Positions 48,986 through 56,807 of a stretch of 64,000 nt of DNA are shown in pieces (position 1 is the stretch's first letter; each line of letters begins with the position of its first letter). Where the stretch lies: contig NZ_JAUSSG010000008.1 of NCBI RefSeq assembly GCF_030812215.1, forward strand, positions 62,001-126,000, read 5' to 3'. The notes under the pieces were generated by a model, which was not told where the DNA came from, did not search any database, and worked only from the letters and a program-made list of their open reading frames with translations. A program made the translations under genes and the position numbers. Origin of the DNA: Variovorax boronicumulans. Its GTDB lineage: Bacteria > Pseudomonadota > Gammaproteobacteria > Burkholderiales > Burkholderiaceae_C.

Positions 48986-49996
48986 ATGAACCGCTTCACC
49001 CGCAAGGCCGCCGCATTCGTCACCGGCCTCGGCCTTCTCGCCGGCAGCCTCGCGGCGCACGCCGAAGGGCAGATCCGCATCGCCGAGCAGTTCGGCATCG
49101 TCTACCTGCTGCTCAACGTCGCGCAGGAGCAGAAGCTCATCGAGAAGCACGCGAAGGCCGCGGGCGTCGATGCCAAGGTCGAGTGGATCAAGCTCTCGGG
49201 CGGCTCGGCGGTGAACGACGCGCTGCTCTCGGGCAACATCGAGATCGCGGGCGCCGGCGTCGGCCCGCTGCTCACGCTGTGGGACCGCACCAAGGGCAAG
49301 CAGAACGTGAAGGGCGTGGCGTCGCTCGGCAACTTCCCGTACTACCTGGTGACCAACAACCCGAACGTGAAGACGATCGCCGACTTCACCGAGAAGGACC
49401 GCATCGCACTGCCCGCCGTCGGCGTGTCGGTGCAGTCGCGGGTGCTGCAGTTCGCCTCGGCCAAGCTCTGGGGCGACAAGGAGTTCAACCGGCTCGACAA
49501 GATCAGCGTGGCGTTGCCGCATCCCGATGCGGCAGCGGCCATCATCAAGGGCGGGACCGAGATCACAGGCCACTTCGGCAATCCGCCGTTCCAGGAGCAG
49601 GAGCTCGCGGGCAATCCGAATGCGCGCATCGTGCTCAATTCGTACCAGGTGCTCGGCGGTCCGGCCTCGGCCACGGTGCTGTATGCCACCGAGAAATTCC
49701 GCAGCGAGAACCCCAAGACCTACAAAGCCTTTGTCGATGCGCTCGACGAGGCGGCGAAGTTCGTCACGGCCAATCCCGAGAAGGCGGCCGATATCTACCT
49801 GAAGGTGAGCAACGCGAAGCTCGACCGCGAGCTGCTGCTCAAGATCATCAAGAACCCAGAGGTGCAGTTCAAGACCACGCCGCAGAACACCTATGCGCTG
49901 GCAGAGTTCATGCACCGCGTGGGCGCGATCAAGAACAAGCCGGCGTCGGTGAAGGACTATTTCTTCGACGATGCGCAGAACGCTTCGGGGAATTGA
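48986..49996 (+). CDS. ABC transporter substrate-binding protein, sulfonate/nitrate/taurine type
   Basis: A 336-residue periplasmic binding protein of the NMT1/SsuA/TauA fold. A signal peptide covers residues 1-26 (VTGLGLLAGSLAAHAEG). The mature part has VEWIKLSGGSAVNDALLSGNIEIAGAGVGPLL near residue 65 and LPHPDAAAAIIKGGTEITGHF near 180. It is the first gene of an importer with an ATPase and a permease, after a TauD-like dioxygenase. The natural ligand cannot be determined. Confidence 0.92.
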   Translation: MNRFTRKAAAFVTGLGLLAGSLAAHAEGQIRIAEQFGIVYLLLNVAQEQKLIEKHAKAAGVDAKVEWIKLSGGSAVNDALLSGNIEIAGAGVGPLLTLWDRTKGKQNVKGVASLGNFPYYLVTNNPNVKTIADFTEKDRIALPAVGVSVQSRVLQFASAKLWGDKEFNRLDKISVALPHPDAAAAIIKGGTEITGHFGNPPFQEQELAGNPNARIVLNSYQVLGGPASATVLYATEKFRSENPKTYKAFVDALDEAAKFVTANPEKAADIYLKVSNAKLDRELLLKIIKNPEVQFKTTPQNTYALAEFMHRVGAIKNKPASVKDYFFDDAQNASGN

Positions 49997-49999
49997 ACA

Positions 50000-50920
50000 G
50001 TGAGCAACGCGGCCGTCCTGGATTCGCGGGGTGACTCCCTCTCCCATCGGGAGAGGGCGGGGGTGAGGGGCGAGCCTCTGGCGTCGTCACCTGCCCTCAC
50101 CCCAACCCTCTCCCGCGAGCGGGAGAGGGGGCAAGAAAGCGCACCGCTGCTGCAAGTCGACGGCGTCAGCCTCGAATACCGCACCCCCGAACGCGTCGTG
50201 CGCGCCACGCACCGCGTGAGCTTCGACGTGCACGCCGCCGACCGCTTCGTGCTGCTCGGTCCGTCGGGCTGCGGCAAGTCCACGCTGCTGAAGGCCGTGG
50301 GTGGTTTCATCGCACCGGTCGAAGGCGAGATCCGCCTCGACGGCGCGCGCGTGACGCAGCCCGGTCCCGACCGCATCGTCGTGTTCCAGGAGTTCGATCA
50401 ACTGCCGCCGTGGAAGACGGTCAAGCAGAACGTCATGTTCCCGCTGCTGGCGTCTCGCACGCTCGGCAAGAAGGACGCGGCCGAGCGCGCACTGCACTAC
50501 CTCGACAAGGTCGGCCTCGCCAAGTTCGCCGATGTGCATCCGCACCAGCTCTCGGGCGGCATGAAGCAGCGCGTGGCCATCGCCCGTGCACTCGCGATGC
50601 AGCCGCGGGTGCTGCTGATGGACGAGCCCTTCGCCGCGCTCGACGCGCTCACGCGCCGCAAGATGCAGCAGGAGCTGCTCGAGCTGTGGGACGAGGTGCG
50701 CTTCACGCTGCTGTTCGTCACGCATTCCATCGAGGAGGCGCTGGTGGTGGGCAACCGTGTTGCGCTCCTGTCGCCGCATCCGGGGCGCATGCGCGCCGAG
50801 GTCAACAGCCACGGTTTCTCGCTCGCGAGCCTGGGCGGTGCCGAGTTCCAGGGCACGGCGCAGCGCATTCACGACATGCTGTTCGAAGAAGAACATGCGC
50901 ACGCGGAGGCCACGGCATGA
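50000..50920 (+). CDS. ABC transporter ATPase, sulfonate type, with repeat-derived N-terminal insertion
   Basis: A 306-residue ATPase: Walker A LLGPSGCGKST near residue 90, Q-loop FQEFDQLPPW, signature LSGGMKQRV near 183, Walker B VLLMDEPFAALDA near 205 and switch His in VTHSIEEAL. The GTG start at 50000 follows three bases after the preceding stop. Residues about 12-45 (DSLSHRERAGVRGEPL, then TPTLSRERERGQ) are not part of the ABC fold; they are the translation of a palindromic intergenic-type repeat at 50037-50130. The normal family N-terminus resumes at LLQVDGVSLEY. The permease gene overlaps the end as ATGA. Confidence 0.9.
   Translation: MSNAAVLDSRGDSLSHRERAGVRGEPLASSPALTPTLSRERERGQESAPLLQVDGVSLEYRTPERVVRATHRVSFDVHAADRFVLLGPSGCGKSTLLKAVGGFIAPVEGEIRLDGARVTQPGPDRIVVFQEFDQLPPWKTVKQNVMFPLLASRTLGKKDAAERALHYLDKVGLAKFADVHPHQLSGGMKQRVAIARALAMQPRVLLMDEPFAALDALTRRKMQQELLELWDEVRFTLLFVTHSIEEALVVGNRVALLSPHPGRMRAEVNSHGFSLASLGGAEFQGTAQRIHDMLFEEEHAHAEATA
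50037..50130. repeat. Palindromic repeat inserted in the ABC ATPase coding sequence
   Basis: Two GC-rich palindromes face each other: CCCTCTCCC-ATC-GGGAGAGGG at 50037-50057 and CCCTCTCCCGC-GA-GCGGGAGAGGG at 50106-50129, with GGGTGAGGG and CCCTCACCC arms between them. This is the type of repeat usually seen between genes in many proteobacteria. Its length keeps the reading frame open, adding about 35 residues to the protein. Confidence 0.85.
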
Positions 50921-51786
50921 GCGCCATCGTTCCGCCGATCCGCCCCGAGTACGAACGCACGCTCGAGCCTTTCACCGAAGCCCCGCTCGAACGCACGTTG
51001 CCGCTGCCCGCCCGCATCTGGGCGCAGGCGGGCGTGCGCAAGGGCCTGATCCTCATCGCCATCGCCGTGCTCTGGGAGCTCGCGGCGCGCTGGCAGGACA
51101 ACGACCTGCTGCTGCCCACTTTCACCGCCACGGCCCGTGCGCTGTTCGAAGGACTTGCGAGCGTCGAGCTGATCGAGAAGGTGCGCATCTCGCTGGCCGT
51201 GCTGCTGCAGGGCTACCTCGCCGGCGTGGTGCTGGCCTTCGCGCTCACCACGCTCGCGGTGTCCACGCAGATCGGCCGCGACCTGCTGGACACGTTGACG
51301 TCGATGTTCAACCCGTTGCCCGCCATCGCGCTGCTGCCGCTGGCGCTGCTGTGGTTCGGACTCGGCCGCGGCAGCCTGGTGTTCGTGCTGATCCATTCGG
51401 TGCTGTGGCCGCTGGCGCTCAATACCTATGCGGGCTTCCAGGGCGTGCCCGAGACCCTGCGCATGGCGGGGCGCAACTACGGGCTCAAGGGCCTGCGCTA
51501 CGTGCTGCAGATCCTGGTGCCGGCGGCGCTGCCGTCGATTCTTTCGGGCCTGAAGATCGGCTGGGCCTTTGCGTGGCGCACGCTGATCGCAGCGGAGCTG
51601 GTGTTCGGTGCTTCGTCGGGCAAGGGCGGCCTCGGCTGGTACATCTTCCAGAACCGCAACGAGCTCTATACCGACCGCGTGTTCGCGGGCCTCGCAATGG
51701 TGGTGCTGATCGGCCTCCTGGTGGAAAGCCTGGGCTTCAAGACGCTGGAGCGTCTGACCGTGCGGCGCTGGGGGCAGCAGCGCTGA
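50917..51786 (+). CDS. ABC transporter permease, sulfonate/nitrate/taurine type
   Basis: A 289-residue membrane protein of the BPD_transp_1 fold with about six helices. The EAA-type loop is seen in ETLRMAGRNYGLKGLRYVLQILVPAALPSIL near residues 180-210, and the N-terminus has a cytoplasmic stretch before RKGLILIAIAVLWELAAR. It completes the importer with the preceding ATPase and binding protein genes. The ATG overlaps the ATPase stop (ATGA). A convergent gene begins 19 bases beyond. Confidence 0.92.
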   Translation: MSAIVPPIRPEYERTLEPFTEAPLERTLPLPARIWAQAGVRKGLILIAIAVLWELAARWQDNDLLLPTFTATARALFEGLASVELIEKVRISLAVLLQGYLAGVVLAFALTTLAVSTQIGRDLLDTLTSMFNPLPAIALLPLALLWFGLGRGSLVFVLIHSVLWPLALNTYAGFQGVPETLRMAGRNYGLKGLRYVLQILVPAALPSILSGLKIGWAFAWRTLIAAELVFGASSGKGGLGWYIFQNRNELYTDRVFAGLAMVVLIGLLVESLGFKTLERLTVRRWGQQR

Positions 51787-51805
51787 GGCGCGCGTTCGCC
51801 GGGCT

Positions 51806-52627
51806 TCACTTTCTCTTCGCAGTCCGCGTACTCTTGCGTGCGGGTTGCCGGGGCGTCGTTGCGTCGTCGGGCTCGGTGATCGGATACCTGTGCGGTCGCC
51901 AATACCGCCCCGCAGGTGCGCGCCCGCTGAATTTTTCAATGTACTTCTGCCAATAGCGTGCGGTGGCCCAGATGGCTTCGGGGCACGAGGCACGCGACTC
52001 CAGGCCCGGCGTCAGATCGAAGTTGGCAGCTGCGCAGACGGTCTCCAGCATGCAGGAGGAAGGGAGGCCGTAGTTTTCGTGCAAGGGGTTGGGTGTGCGC
52101 GCCGCCCCCCAGGCAAAAGCGAGCCAGCGCACGACGTGTTCCAGCGCATCGAGCGTGGGGCGCGATCGACGAAAGCTCTCGACGCATTTCAGGATCAGCG
52201 ACTGCGCCACCGGAATGGCGACGACGGCGATGTTGGGAAAGCGCACCGGATCGTCGAAGTCGCTCAGCGGTTGCACGACCACGCCGTTCGTGCGGGCGGC
52301 AAACTCCGGTCCGTCGGGCTGCAGCAGCGGGACATGGATCGCATTGGCGTTGGCCACCGAATCCCCTGTGAGCTCCACGAGAAGTGCTTGCGACCAATAC
52401 GACGGCAGCATGTCGGAACGTAGGTGGGACTGGGCCACGCGCACCCGGAACGACATCGAATCGCTGCCTCCCAGCAACACGATGTAGGTCCAGTCATTGG
52501 AGCCGCCGGTCTTCATGTGGGCGACCGCCCTGGCGCCCCATTGCGTGTTGGTTTCGCGCCCCTCGCGTTCGAACTCGGTGAAATGGACGTTCTCTTCTGT
52601 CGATCCGGATCGGGCTTGCCGCAGCAT
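51806..52627 (-). CDS. Protein of unknown function in the lipase/phosphatase cassette
   Basis: A 273-residue protein with no signal peptide, membrane helix or recognised domain. Notable stretches are SNDWTYIVLLGGSDSMSFRVRVAQSHLR in the first half, a Trp-rich section (VVRWLAFAWGAARTPNP), and a strongly basic tail, PRQPARKSTRTAKRK, which could bind nucleic acid or acidic lipid. It is the last gene after a lipase and a metallophosphatase, nine bases from the latter, so the three are probably one transcript. Confidence 0.65.
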   Translation of the reverse strand: MLRQARSGSTEENVHFTEFEREGRETNTQWGARAVAHMKTGGSNDWTYIVLLGGSDSMSFRVRVAQSHLRSDMLPSYWSQALLVELTGDSVANANAIHVPLLQPDGPEFAARTNGVVVQPLSDFDDPVRFPNIAVVAIPVAQSLILKCVESFRRSRPTLDALEHVVRWLAFAWGAARTPNPLHENYGLPSSCMLETVCAAANFDLTPGLESRASCPEAIWATARYWQKYIEKFSGRAPAGRYWRPHRYPITEPDDATTPRQPARKSTRTAKRK

Positions 52628-52636
52628 GATGACTCC

Positions 52637-54103
52637 TTACACAGGACGAAGTTGAAGGGTGTCGACCGTTTCGGATCTGGACAGTTTCTTGTCGGGTGAG
52701 ATGGCGAAGTAGGTCACCCGCGCATCCACGCCGTTTCCCGCGCGGGCAAACGAGACCATGGCGATCTGGTCGCCGTTGCGCTCGAACTTGCGCTCGAGTG
52801 AAAAGCGGTTGCCGGGGCCGAAGTTGGCAGGCACCTTCTCGGGATCGCTGTGTCGCGGCCAGGGATCCTTGGCTCCGAAGATGCCCTTCACGGCATTGGA
52901 GGATTCTTTTGCGGCATCGACGAAAGGGGTGCGTATCAGGCACGAGGGCGACGAAATGACCTCGTAGAAAAGAGGCTGCCCGGGGTGCTGCCGGTCCTTC
53001 GCGCCGGCCACGCGGCTCCAGTGGACATCTCCGGTCAGGTAGAGCAACGGAATGCCTTCGTCGGCCAGGCGCATCAGTTCCTTCTTCGCGAAGTCGAACT
53101 GCTGGTAGTTCCCCATCTCCGCATCGGCCGTGTGTTTCGTGAAATCGCTCGTGGGCGGATCGATGAACAGCGCCTGCCCCGACGCCAGCACGCCCACCGC
53201 AGGACGATCTGCCTTCCTGTCCCGGATCAGGTCGTCCACCCATAACCTGAAGGCCGTCTCCGCGGCATCGTTCATCAGGCGACGAAACTTGTCGTCGCGA
53301 TCGATGCGCATGTCGACAAACAGCATCCTGAGAGGCGCAACGTCGATTCGAGTCGCGCCCGCAGTACTGGGGTCGCCGGCAAGTTGGTAGTCCTCATAGA
53401 GCGCCTGTGCCGCCGCTTTCCAGCGATCCCTGACTTCTTTGTTCCAGGTGTTGGGCAACTGGGCTTGCGGAAACGGATAGTTGTTCCAGAATTCGTGATC
53501 GTCCGGAATCGACACGACCGCGGCCTTCGACAACACGGGCTCGAGGCCCGCGGTGTTGAGCGATGCCGAAGCCCAGTTTCGGAAGTACTTGTCACCGATG
53601 AGTTGCGACAGCGCGGGTTCCGACTCCGGCATGTCCTCCAGCAAGGGCAGGTCCAGATAGACCTGATCCCCCGCCATCAACACGAGATGCGGCTTCAGCT
53701 TGATCTGCGAAGCGATCGTGCCCAGGAGGCCATTCTTGTCTTCGGGCTGGAAGTAGCACGAGCACAGGAGGATGTTGAACTCGCCGTCCAGCGAACTGGG
53801 CAATTCTTTCGGGAGCGTCCGGACGATCAGCTCGCAGTGTTCGGTGCCGGCGACGATCCGGATGGGGTGAATGTCTTCGGCAAGAGCAACCGAAAAACGA
53901 AAAACTCCACGATGGTTGATCGGCTTGCCGTCGGCGCCCGCATGGTGGTCGCGGATCGGCGCCATCGCCGAGGGGGTGAGCGGTGTGGCCGGGACGCCGT
54001 CGATGAAGAATTGCGGTATCGGCGGGTTTTGCGCGCCGAACATCCCGACCCACAACTGGATGGCGCCTGCCACGCAGGCCTGGGCGTGGACCGTGAGGAT
54101 CAC
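52637..54103 (-). CDS. PhoD-like metallophosphatase
   Basis: A 488-residue calcineurin-like/PhoD-type phosphoesterase. Metal-binding motifs are seen: LLCSCYFQPE near residue 110, LMAGDQVYLDLP near 143, PDDHEFWNNYP near 200 and LTGDVHWSRVA near 365. Unlike secreted PhoD, it has no Tat signal and starts MILTVHAQACVAG, so it is probably cytoplasmic. It overlaps the upstream lipase gene (ATGA) and is followed by an unknown gene. A role on a phosphodiester or phospholipid product of the lipase is possible but unproven. Confidence 0.82.
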   Translation of the reverse strand: MILTVHAQACVAGAIQLWVGMFGAQNPPIPQFFIDGVPATPLTPSAMAPIRDHHAGADGKPINHRGVFRFSVALAEDIHPIRIVAGTEHCELIVRTLPKELPSSLDGEFNILLCSCYFQPEDKNGLLGTIASQIKLKPHLVLMAGDQVYLDLPLLEDMPESEPALSQLIGDKYFRNWASASLNTAGLEPVLSKAAVVSIPDDHEFWNNYPFPQAQLPNTWNKEVRDRWKAAAQALYEDYQLAGDPSTAGATRIDVAPLRMLFVDMRIDRDDKFRRLMNDAAETAFRLWVDDLIRDRKADRPAVGVLASGQALFIDPPTSDFTKHTADAEMGNYQQFDFAKKELMRLADEGIPLLYLTGDVHWSRVAGAKDRQHPGQPLFYEVISSPSCLIRTPFVDAAKESSNAVKGIFGAKDPWPRHSDPEKVPANFGPGNRFSLERKFERNGDQIAMVSFARAGNGVDARVTYFAISPDKKLSRSETVDTLQLRPV

Positions 54104-54948
54104 AGGAAGAAGGCCCGCACGTAGTTGATGGGGGCATGGTCCGCGAGATCCCGCACGAGGACCGCACCTGCTCGCCAGGAGTGGTCCACCAGATAGCGGG
54201 CGCGCGCCTTCAACTGGTCACTGACTACGGTCGGTCCGTCGGGGTGGGAAACGAGCGTTCCGTCGCTGCGCACATAGGTCATCGGCCCGGCATGGGTGTA
54301 CCAGGGCGACTCCGGGGGAATCTGCGTCACTGCATCGCAGCAGTTGACCACGCGCACCACGGGCACGCCTGCAAAGGTGGCGGCAAATTCCGGGTTGCCC
54401 ACACGTGGCGAGCCCAGCGTAACCAGCTGCGCGGGTTTCCAGACCGTTGCCGCCAGGGTGGCCAGCGCTGCGCCCAGGCTGTGACCCGCAAGAATCAACT
54501 CACTTCGTGCAGCGCATTCACCGGCAAGCCATTCGTCGATCGCCGGCCTGATCGCGCGGAATGCCCTTGCGAAGCCTGCATGCACGCGGCCGCCACCTTC
54601 GGGCCATGCAACCATGTCCGCCTGCAGGTCCGTGCCCAGGTCACCGGCTTCGTCCGGCTGGGTTCCCCGGAATGCGAGAAGCGCCGTGCGATCCGATGCC
54701 CGGAAGGCGCCGAATGCCTGCGTGCTCGTCTGCTGATCCGAGAACATCCTCGGTGTTCCGAATCCGGCCAGGCCCAGCGCTTGCGACAGTGCCTGCTGCT
54801 CGGACTGCGCCGCCTCCGTGCGAAGGTAGGCCAACCGCGAGGCCTCCACCCCGAGCTGGACGATCGAGTACGAGTGCGCGCCCGAGAACACGGTCCCACG
54901 TTTTTCCGGGGTGTAAAGCGCCGAGCGCGAGGGATCAAATTCGATCAT
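54100..54948 (-). CDS. Class 3 lipase-family protein
   Basis: A 282-residue alpha/beta hydrolase of the Lipase_3 family. The nucleophile elbow LILAGHSLGAALATL is near residue 150, preceded by LLAFRGTQPDEAGD (oxyanion region) near 90. The catalytic Asp is likely in VVNCCDAVTQIPP and the His in LADHAPINYV near the end. No signal peptide is present, so it acts in the cytoplasm unless exported by a dedicated system. ATG 54948 is chosen; the upstream frame is not protein-like. The metallophosphatase gene overlaps its end. Confidence 0.85.
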   Translation of the reverse strand: MIEFDPSRSALYTPEKRGTVFSGAHSYSIVQLGVEASRLAYLRTEAAQSEQQALSQALGLAGFGTPRMFSDQQTSTQAFGAFRASDRTALLAFRGTQPDEAGDLGTDLQADMVAWPEGGGRVHAGFARAFRAIRPAIDEWLAGECAARSELILAGHSLGAALATLAATVWKPAQLVTLGSPRVGNPEFAATFAGVPVVRVVNCCDAVTQIPPESPWYTHAGPMTYVRSDGTLVSHPDGPTVVSDQLKARARYLVDHSWRAGAVLVRDLADHAPINYVRAFFL

Positions 54949-55131
54949 GGCGGCTCCGTCGGTTTTGCCGCCTGGTACAGCCTGGTGCTGAAAACAGGGA
55001 TCGGCGTTGGGCCTGAACTCGACCTGCGGCTTGTACGGCCGCTTCCGGATGCATCTTCGAACGCCCCGGATCAAATGGAATCCCACAAAAGAGGTATTCC
55101 GGGCGGCGGAAAAAGGCGCAGGACAGTGCTG

Positions 55132-55530
55132 CTAGCTGCGGCTTCCGGAGGCCTTCGCCTGCTGCCGCAGCATGCGCAGCTCGCTGTTGAGGAACTCGTT
55201 GGCGTCCCGCACCACGCCGTTGGTGAGCTTGACCTTGTAGGCCTGCCCGGTCATCTCGGAGCGCGAGGCGCAGCGGTCGATGAAGTCCTCGGCCGTGGCC
55301 AGTTCCTTTTTGAAGTAGTCGTACTTCGCCTGCATGTGCTTGGCGGCATCGGCGGCGTTGTATTCGTTGCCGTTGCGCAGGAACACCATGGCGCTCATCT
55401 TCGAGACGCGCTGGATCAGCGTGTCGATCAGCTTCTCCTCGGCGTCGGAAGGCGTGGCGTGGGCCAGCACGGCCGAGGCGCCGAGCAGCAGGGCGAGGAG
55501 CGCGGCGCGCAGGAATCTGAAGGAGGCCAT
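55132..55530 (-). CDS. DUF5329-type exported protein
   Basis: A 132-residue protein with a cleavable signal peptide (LLALLLGASAVLAHATPSD). The mature part is helical and carries EEKLIDTLIQRVSKM, VFLRNGNEYNAADAAKHMQAKYDYFK and a single Cys in FIDRCASRS, the pattern of DUF5329 (YfeK-like) periplasmic proteins. The function is unknown. A 161-base inverted-repeat element lies just upstream. Confidence 0.8.
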   Translation of the reverse strand: MASFRFLRAALLALLLGASAVLAHATPSDAEEKLIDTLIQRVSKMSAMVFLRNGNEYNAADAAKHMQAKYDYFKKELATAEDFIDRCASRSEMTGQAYKVKLTNGVVRDANEFLNSELRMLRQQAKASGSRS

Positions 55531-55564
55531 CGGTTATGTCCCTGGCAATTTTCGCGCCATGTTA

Positions 55565-55725
55565 GTACGCCGCCCCGGAGATTTCAAAACACGAAAGCGC
55601 GTCTTCGCCCCGATGGCGGCGTTGCAAATTCTCGCGATACCTGCGGGTATCGCTGCGGTTTGCGCCTTGCCCTCGGCGCGAATCCATCGCTTTCGTCATG
55701 TTTCGAAATCTCCGGGGCGACGTAC
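55565..55725. repeat. 161-base inverted-repeat element
   Basis: Near-perfect inverted arms of about 35 bases, 55565-55599 and 55688-55725, bracket a core containing GCGTTGCAAATTCTCG and CTGCGGTTTGCGCCTTGCC. A degenerate copy of the core lies at 42532-42591. No reading frame is supported. This looks like a short non-autonomous repeat family of the genome. Confidence 0.75.
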
Positions 55726-55805
55726 CAGGGCGACAGCCCTTGTCGTGTCAAACCCACGCGGGCTCGGGTCTAATCGCAGCTTTTGGCACGCGTTCACTCT
55801 CCCCC

Positions 55806-56582
55806 ATGAGCTCTTCCACTCCCGATCTGTCGCTGATTGCCGAGGCGCTGGCCGACGCGGCCGCGGCGCTGTCGATGCGCCACTTCCGCACGCCGCTGGA
55901 CATCATCACCAAGGCCGACGAAAGCCCCGTCACGCTGGCCGACCGCGCGGCCGAGACGGCGATGCGCGAGATCCTCGGTGCGCGCGTGCCGGCCGACGGC
56001 ATCTACGGCGAAGAGCACGGTCCCGAGCGGCTGGACGCCGATCGCATCTGGGTGCTCGACCCGATCGACGGCACCCGCAGCTTCATCACCGGCTCGCCGC
56101 TGTGGGGCACGCTGATCGGCGTGCTGCAGGGCGCACGCGTGGTGCTCGGCGTGATCGACATGCCGGTGCTCAAGGAGCGCTGGATCGGCCAGGCGGGCAA
56201 GGGCGCCACGCGCGACGGCCAGCCGGTGCACGCGAGTACATGCACCGAAGTGGCCAAGGCCCGCATCGTCACCACCTCGCCGGACATCTTCGCGCCCGCC
56301 GACTGGCAGGCCTTCGACCGGCTCAGCCGCCGATGCGCGATGCGCCGCTTCGGCGGCGATTGCTACGGCTATGCGCAACTGGCGGGCGGCACCATCGACC
56401 TCGTGGTGGAAACCGGCCTGCAGCCGTACGACTACCTGGGCCCCGCCGGCCTGATCGAGGCCGCGGGCGGCGTCATCACCGACTGGCAGGGCCAGCCGCT
56501 GAACCTGAAGTCCGACGGCAGGGTGATTGCCGCGGCAACGCCCGAACTCCACCGACAAGCCATGGCCGTTCTTGCGGCCTAG
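55806..56582 (+). CDS. hisN: Inositol monophosphatase-family protein, histidinol-phosphatase (HisN) type
   Basis: A 258-residue Mg2+-dependent phosphatase. The metal-site motifs are GEEHG near residue 72 and WVLDPIDGTRSFITGSPLWGTLIG near 84, and the C-terminal site reads PYDYLGPAGLIEAAGG. HisN-type histidinol phosphatases share DGTRSF and GSPLWGTLIG; other members act on inositol phosphate or fructose bisphosphate, so the substrate is a probable, not certain, call. Two small genes follow closely on the same strand. Confidence 0.85.
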   Translation: MSSSTPDLSLIAEALADAAAALSMRHFRTPLDIITKADESPVTLADRAAETAMREILGARVPADGIYGEEHGPERLDADRIWVLDPIDGTRSFITGSPLWGTLIGVLQGARVVLGVIDMPVLKERWIGQAGKGATRDGQPVHASTCTEVAKARIVTTSPDIFAPADWQAFDRLSRRCAMRRFGGDCYGYAQLAGGTIDLVVETGLQPYDYLGPAGLIEAAGGVITDWQGQPLNLKSDGRVIAAATPELHRQAMAVLAA

Positions 56583-56591
56583 ACTGTCCCC

Positions 56592-56786
56592 ATGTTCCGC
56601 TGGCTGATCGTCGTCGTCCTCGCACTGGTGCTCATGAGCGGGCTGACCGCGTGGCTGCGCCGCTTCGGCTTCGGACGCCTGCCCGGCGATTTCGAGTTTC
56701 GCGCCTTCGGCCGCGACTGGCAGTTGCCGATTGCAAGCACCCTGGTGCTCAGCATGATCGCGGCGCTGGTGGCGCGCCTTCTTTAG
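56592..56786 (+). CDS. DUF2905-family small membrane protein
   Basis: A 64-residue protein with two transmembrane helices (residues 2-20 and 45-63) joined by a loop with GRLPGDFEFRAFGRDWQLPI, the DUF2905 signature (GxLPGDI-type). The function is unknown. It lies nine bases after hisN and 21 bases before the ROK-family kinase gene. Confidence 0.88.
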   Translation: MFRWLIVVVLALVLMSGLTAWLRRFGFGRLPGDFEFRAFGRDWQLPIASTLVLSMIAALVARLL

Positions 56787-56807
56787 ACAGAGAAAAGAAA
56801 ACCCGCA

